Source: Desulfarculus baarsii DSM 2075
GTDB taxonomy: Bacteria; Desulfobacterota; Desulfarculia; Desulfarculales; Desulfarculaceae
Direction of reading: 5' to 3'
NCBI RefSeq assembly: GCF_000143965.1
Contig: NC_014365.1
Span: forward strand, 2,879,501-2,943,500
Length of the DNA stretch: 64,000 nucleotides
Shown here: one piece after another, positions 60,369 to 64,000 of the stretch
How the letters are laid out: each line of letters begins with the position of its first letter
How positions within the stretch are numbered: the stretch's first letter is position 1
Notes under the pieces: generated by a model
Databases searched by the model: none
The model's input: only the letters and a program-made list of their open reading frames with translations
What the model was told of the DNA's origin: nothing
Made by a program: the position numbers and the translations under genes

Positions 60369-60890
60369 ATGTTGCTGGAAGGCTATCGCAAGGAAATCTT
60401 TCGGCCCATGTGCAACAACAGCTTTGAGTCGTTGCACTGTCACGCCCACCTGGATCAAGACATCGCCGAGGCGCTGCCCTACCTGAACGCCCAACTGGGC
60501 GCCTTCGAGTACTCCACCGACCCGCCCAGCCTGACCCTGCGCACCCAGGGCAAGATCATCGCCGTGCATCCGCGCTTGATCGCCGTCAACGCCCTCAAGG
60601 ACGAAGACGAAGCCGACAAGATTTTGCGCTGGCTGCAAAACGAGATCAACGACGCCTGGGAAAACCGCCACGGCATCCAGCCCAGCACCGAGAGCGCGCC
60701 TCGGCCCAAACTCCTGGAGATACTAAAGCTTTTGCCCAAGACCAACTGCCGCCAATGCGGCCAGCCCACCTGCATGGTTTTCGCGGCCCAGGCCATGGAG
60801 GGCGGCAAGTGGGCGGCCAACTGCCCGGCCATCGACCCGGCAAAGGGGCGTTTGCTCGATCAATACCTGGCCGGCTTTTTTGGCGAGTGA
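60369..60890 (+). CDS. [4Fe-4S] protein with a CODH/ACS-type Fe-S domain
   Basis: A 173-residue protein. The C-terminal TNCRQCGQPTCMVFAAQAMEGGKWAANCP is the PF04060-type Fe-S motif (Cys spacing 2, 4 and about 16), found in corrinoid/CODH-ACS proteins and other anaerobic redox enzymes. The N-terminal half (about 1-110) is a separate domain with DLDQ-rich helices. GGAG lies seven bases before the ATG. It is divergent from the helicase. Confidence 0.88.
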   Translation: MLLEGYRKEIFRPMCNNSFESLHCHAHLDQDIAEALPYLNAQLGAFEYSTDPPSLTLRTQGKIIAVHPRLIAVNALKDEDEADKILRWLQNEINDAWENRHGIQPSTESAPRPKLLEILKLLPKTNCRQCGQPTCMVFAAQAMEGGKWAANCPAIDPAKGRLLDQYLAGFFGE

Positions 60891-61011
60891 ACAAACGTCG
60901 CCAAACCGTCACGCCGCCGACGCGAAAGCCAATCGCCCCACGGGCGAAAATCCGGGGAGCGGCGCCATCGCCGCGCCCGCCATCACCCCAAGCCGAGGAG
61001 GCCCGCCGCCC

Positions 61012-61434
61012 GTGCCCAGAGTATTGTTCGTCTGCACCCACAACAGCGCCCGCAGCCAGATGGCCCAAGCCTACCTGCGCCAGATGGCCGGCCAGCGCTT
61101 CCAGGTCGACAGCGCCGGCCTGGAGCCCACCCAGCTAAACCCCCTGGCCGTGGAGGTCATGGCCGAGGAAGGCCTCGACATCAGCGAGCAGAGGCCCCAA
61201 AGCGTCTTCGAGCTCTATCGCCAGGGCAATCTTTACGATTACGTCATCACCGTCTGCGAAAGCGAGCGCGAAAGCCTCTGCCCGGTCTTTCCCGGCATCA
61301 CCAAGCGCCTGCACCTGCCCTTTGACGACCCGGCCCAACTGACCGGCGGCCACGATGAGCGCCTGGCCGGGGCCCGCCGCATCCGCGACCAGATCAAACA
61401 GGCCGTCGGCCGCCTGGCCGAGGAGCTGGCCTGA
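61012..61434 (+). CDS. arsC: Arsenate reductase, thioredoxin-linked LMW-PTPase type (copy 1)
   Basis: A 140-residue enzyme with FVCTHNSARSQMA (P-loop CX5R) and a second Cys pair in VITVCESERESLCPVFPG, as in thioredoxin-dependent ArsC. It starts at GTG 61012 with AGGAGG ten bases upstream. It reduces arsenate to arsenite. It lies just before the arsR promoter and so is upstream of, not within, the regulated unit. Confidence 0.9.
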   Translation: MPRVLFVCTHNSARSQMAQAYLRQMAGQRFQVDSAGLEPTQLNPLAVEVMAEEGLDISEQRPQSVFELYRQGNLYDYVITVCESERESLCPVFPGITKRLHLPFDDPAQLTGGHDERLAGARRIRDQIKQAVGRLAEELA

Positions 61435-61464
61435 GGGCCAAAGGCCCTAGTTGACCCATGGGCG

Positions 61465-61510
61465 TTGACGAGGGGGGTTGCTTGGTGCTATATTTCGTCA
61501 GTTGGCGAAA
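61465..61510 (+). promoter_or_regulatory. ars promoter and ArsR operator
   Basis: TTGACG (61465-61470) and TATATT (61489-61494) are 18 bases apart. An imperfect palindrome TTTCGTCAGTTGGCGAAA (61493-61510) overlaps the start site and should be the ArsR operator. Confidence 0.7.
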
Positions 61511-61525
61511 CATAGGAACGAATCC

Positions 61526-61891
61526 ATGCGCGAAACAGTCACCATCGCCAAGGCCATGGCCGAGGAAAACCGCCTGCGCGTCCTGCTGGCCCTGGACGCG
61601 GGCCAACTCTGCGCCTGCCAGATCACCGAGTTGCTGGGCCTGGCCCCCTCGACGGTCTCGCGGCACATGGCCATTTTGTGCCAGGCCGGCCTGGTCGAAA
61701 GCTGGAAGGACGGCCGCTGGGTCCATTTCCGCCTGGCCGAGGGCGCGGCCCAGGCCAGGGAGGCCATGGACTGGGCCCGCAAGTGGCTGGCCCCCAGCGC
61801 CCAGGCCCAGGCCGACGCCAAGCGTTTGGCCGAGGTGCTGAGCCAAGACAAGGAAGAACTCTGCGGGAGGCTGGGCAAGTGTCGAAAATAA
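61526..61891 (+). CDS. arsR: ArsR-family repressor
   Basis: A 121-residue winged-helix metalloid sensor. The sensing Cys pair is LCACQI (about 29-34), followed by the recognition helix APSTVSRHMAILCQAGLVES. ATG 61526 has AGGAA eight bases upstream. It overlaps the second arsC by 13 bases. It should release the operator when As(III) binds. Confidence 0.92.
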   Translation: MRETVTIAKAMAEENRLRVLLALDAGQLCACQITELLGLAPSTVSRHMAILCQAGLVESWKDGRWVHFRLAEGAAQAREAMDWARKWLAPSAQAQADAKRLAEVLSQDKEELCGRLGKCRK

Positions 61892-62310
61892 AAATACTTT
61901 ATCTGTGCACGGGCAATTCCTGCCGCAGCCAGATGGCCGAGGGCTTCACCAACGCCCTGCGCGGCGATCTGTTCGTGGCCCAAAGCGCCGGCGTCGCGCC
62001 CGGCCGCGTGGACCCGCTGGCCGTGGCGGTGATGGCCGAGTCCGGGGTGGACATCTCGGGCCAGCGCTCCAAGGACGTCGAGCAATTCATTGGCCAAAGC
62101 TGGGACTGGGTGGTGACTCTCTGCGACAACGCCCGCGAGTCGTGCCCGTTTTTCCCCGGCCCGGCGCGGCGCGTCCACCGCGGCTTTGACGATCCGCCGT
62201 TTTTGGCCCAAAGCGCCAAAAACGAGGACGAGGCCCTGGCCATCTACCGCCGCGTGCGCGACGAGATCAAGGCCATGGTCCTGGGCCTGCCCGGCTCCTT
62301 GCAAGACTGA
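61879..62310 (+). CDS. arsC: Arsenate reductase, thioredoxin-linked LMW-PTPase type (copy 2)
   Basis: A 143-residue Ars[16 protein letters not shown] (P-loop) and [17 protein letters not shown] (Cys pair) are intact. It starts at GTG 61879 with GGGAGG upstream and overlaps arsR. It differs clearly from copy 1 (TGNSC against THNSA in the P-loop), so the two are not a recent duplication. Confidence 0.92.
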   Translation: MSKIKILYLCTGNSCRSQMAEGFTNALRGDLFVAQSAGVAPGRVDPLAVAVMAESGVDISGQRSKDVEQFIGQSWDWVVTLCDNARESCPFFPGPARRVHRGFDDPPFLAQSAKNEDEALAIYRRVRDEIKAMVLGLPGSLQD

Positions 62311-62336
62311 AAACCGCAAAGCAACGGGAGGCGAAC

Positions 62337-63428
62337 ATGGCCGCCGGGGCCGGGGGCAAGCTGTCGTTTCTGGATCGCTATCTGACGCTGTGGATCTTCC
62401 TGGCCATGGCCGTGGGCGTGGGTCTTGGCTATTGGCTGCCGGGGATCAAGCGGGCGGTGGATTATTTCTCGGTGGGCACGACCAACATCCCCATCGCCAT
62501 CGGCTTGATTCTGATGATGTATCCGCCGCTGGCCAAGGTCCGCTACGAGCGCCTGGGCCAGGTCTTTAGCGACGGCAAGATTCTGGCCCTGTCGCTTGCG
62601 CAAAACTGGCTCATCGGCCCGGCGCTGATGTTTCTGCTGGCCATCGCCTTTCTTTCGGGCCACCACGACTACATGGTCGGGCTGATCCTCATCGGCCTGG
62701 CCCGCTGCATCGCCATGGTCATTGTCTGGAACGACCTGGCCGGAGGCGACCGCGAATACTGCGCGGGGCTGGTGGCCTTCAACAGCGTCTTTCAGGTGCT
62801 GTTCTTTTCGGTCTACGCCTGGTTTTTCATCACCTTGCTGCCAGGCTGGCTGGGCCTGGGCGGCGTGGCCGTGGATATCTCCATGGGCCAGATCGCCCAG
62901 AGCGTGTTCATTTATCTGGGCCTGCCCTTCATCGCCGGCCTGGCCAGCCGCCTCATCGGCCTGCGCCTGAAGGGCCACGATTGGTACGAGCGCGTCTTTA
63001 TCCCGCGCATCAGCCCCATCACCCTGACGGCGCTGCTTTTTACGATCGTGGTGATGTTTTCGCTCAAGGGCCAATACATCGTGCGGCTGCCCTTGGACGT
63101 GCTGCGGGTGGCCCTGCCGCTGTGCGTCTATTTTCTGGTGATGTTTCTGGTCAGTTTCTGGCTTGCGCTGAAGGCCAAGGCCACCTACGAGCAGGCGGCC
63201 ACCCTCTCCTTCACCGCCGCCAGCAACAACTTCGAGCTGGCCATCGCCGTGGCCGTGGCCGTGTTCGGTCTCGACAGCGGCCAGGCCTTCGCGGCGGTGA
63301 TCGGCCCTTTGGTGGAGGTGCCGGTGCTCATCGGCCTGGTGCGGGTGGCCTTGTGGCTGAGAGGGCGCTATTTCCCCCACGAAAAACTCTCGCCGACCGG
63401 GGTCTGCCATGTCTCGTGCAAGCCCTGA
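62337..63428 (+). CDS. acr3: Arsenite efflux permease, ACR3 family
   Basis: A 363-residue membrane protein with about ten helices. [38 protein letters not shown] and [41 protein letters not shown] hold the ACR3 signature, including the conserved Cys. Expels As(III). It is the last ars gene, 26 bases after arsC2. Confidence 0.94.
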   Translation: MAAGAGGKLSFLDRYLTLWIFLAMAVGVGLGYWLPGIKRAVDYFSVGTTNIPIAIGLILMMYPPLAKVRYERLGQVFSDGKILALSLAQNWLIGPALMFLLAIAFLSGHHDYMVGLILIGLARCIAMVIVWNDLAGGDREYCAGLVAFNSVFQVLFFSVYAWFFITLLPGWLGLGGVAVDISMGQIAQSVFIYLGLPFIAGLASRLIGLRLKGHDWYERVFIPRISPITLTALLFTIVVMFSLKGQYIVRLPLDVLRVALPLCVYFLVMFLVSFWLALKAKATYEQAATLSFTAASNNFELAIAVAVAVFGLDSGQAFAAVIGPLVEVPVLIGLVRVALWLRGRYFPHEKLSPTGVCHVSCKP

Positions 63429-63489
63429 GCGCCGGCGAATAACCCCTTGACATCCGCGGCAACTTGACGACTTTGCAAAAGGCGCACAA

Positions 63490-63873
63490 ATGAAACGCAT
63501 CTCTTTGGCCGGCCTGATCATCGCCGCCAGTTTCGTCCTGATCTCCTGCCAGGCGGGCAACGCCCAGGACACGAAAAAATATCTGAGCCCCGGCATGGTC
63601 ACCCTGGTCGACCTGGGGGCCGACAAGTGCATCCCCTGCAAGATGATGAAGCCCATCCTCGAGGCGCTGAAGGTCCAATACCAAGGCAAGGCGGCGGTGG
63701 TGTTCATCGACGTGTGGGAAAACCAGGCCGCGGCCAAGGATTTTGGCGTCAGGGTCATCCCCACCCAGATCTTTTTCGACGCCGCCGGCCAGGAAGTCCA
63801 TCGCCACGAGGGCTTTCTGGACAAAAAAAGCATCGAGGACCAGTTGGCCAAAATGGGCGTGAAGGCCCGCTAG
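63490..63873 (+). CDS. Lipoprotein thioredoxin
   Basis: A 127-residue thioredoxin-fold protein. The lipobox is VLISC (Cys20). The redox motif is LGADKCIPCKMMKPIL (CIPC), and cis-Pro is in RVIPTQIFF. It may reduce the ArsC enzymes' disulfide if retained in the cytoplasm, but the lipobox predicts a periplasmic location, so service to the adjoining CcdA-like protein is more likely. Confidence 0.88.
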   Translation: MKRISLAGLIIAASFVLISCQAGNAQDTKKYLSPGMVTLVDLGADKCIPCKMMKPILEALKVQYQGKAAVVFIDVWENQAAAKDFGVRVIPTQIFFDAAGQEVHRHEGFLDKKSIEDQLAKMGVKAR

Positions 63874-63898
63874 CGCCGGCCAAACCAGGAGCGAGGCG

Positions 63899-64000
63899 AT
63901 GGAAGAGCTTTTCCTTACCCTGCACGGCTGGCTGACCGCCGGCGGCGCGGCCGCCATGGTCGGGGCCTTTGTGTGGGGTGTGGTCAGCGTGGCGCTGAGC
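63899..64000 (+). CDS. Start of a probable CcdA/DsbD-type membrane protein, 3' end outside window
   Basis: 34 residues are visible: MEELFLTLHGWLTAGGAAAMVGAFVWGVVSVALS. ATG 63899 has AGGAG upstream. The first helix begins near residue 18. The neighbour is a periplasmic thioredoxin, and CcdA/DsbD proteins supply electrons to such proteins. Family assignment rests on this context and the short start. Confidence 0.6.
   Translation, partial: MEELFLTLHGWLTAGGAAAMVGAFVWGVVSVALS

Overview
The window is GC-rich DNA from what looks like an anaerobic deltaproteobacterium (Desulfobacterota; a Desulfarculus-like sulfate reducer is my best guess). The guess rests on gene content: Na+-pumping decarboxylase subunits, a DUF362 ferredoxin-type protein, a CODH/ACS-type Fe-S domain protein, DUF134 and FmdB proteins, and very GC-rich codon use. 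The taxon is inference; no rRNA gene is present.

Bases 1 to about 23.6 kb are a prophage or phage-derived integrative element whose left end lies outside the window. Reading leftwards on the minus strand, the packaging and head module is HNH nuclease, two ParB-domain DNA methyltransferases, P27-type small terminase, large terminase, HK97-type portal, ClpP-like head protease, HK97-type capsid and two small head-region genes. Early genes at 13.3-17.0 kb are a Toprim/SF3 primase-helicase, two small unknown proteins and a sigma-like regulator. The right end is a minus-strand integration operon: an 82-aa protein, a DUF2924 protein, a large serine recombinase and a 136-aa HTH protein. It stops just short of a tRNA-Asn(GTT) gene. 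Inserted among these, mostly on the opposite strand, are accessory modules: RelE/XRE, two paralogous DUF1778/GNAT toxin-antitoxin pairs, a Fic protein with its own palindromic operator, a HigBA pair, and an unrecognised two-gene cassette at 18.0-20.2 kb that is the best candidate for an undescribed accessory (possibly defence) system.

From 23.6 kb on, the DNA is chromosomal. It holds LUD-domain and DUF374 acyltransferase genes; a Ski2-like helicase; DUF134 and FmdB; a PAS hybrid histidine kinase; a stand-alone AICAR transformylase; a solute-binding protein; lepA; oadGB (the 59-aa OadG is easily overlooked); and a three-subunit molybdenum-hydroxylase-like operon that has lost key cofactor ligands. 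These are followed by a TAXI-type binding protein with a cysteine-less rhodanese and a MauE-like membrane protein, a TlpA-like thioredoxin, a FetAB-like ABC exporter, a DUF362 ferredoxin, a GAF histidine kinase with glycogen synthase, a second kinase with a response regulator, a macrodomain protein with MltA, and a DUF89 protein with an MrfA-MrfB-like helicase-nuclease fusion.

The right end is an arsenic resistance locus (arsC, arsR, arsC, acr3) followed by a lipoprotein thioredoxin and the start of a probable CcdA/DsbD-type membrane protein.

Many genes overlap by 1-4 bases (TGATG, ATGA, GTGA, TTGA), which together with Shine-Dalgarno sites fixed most starts. Several starts are TTG or GTG.
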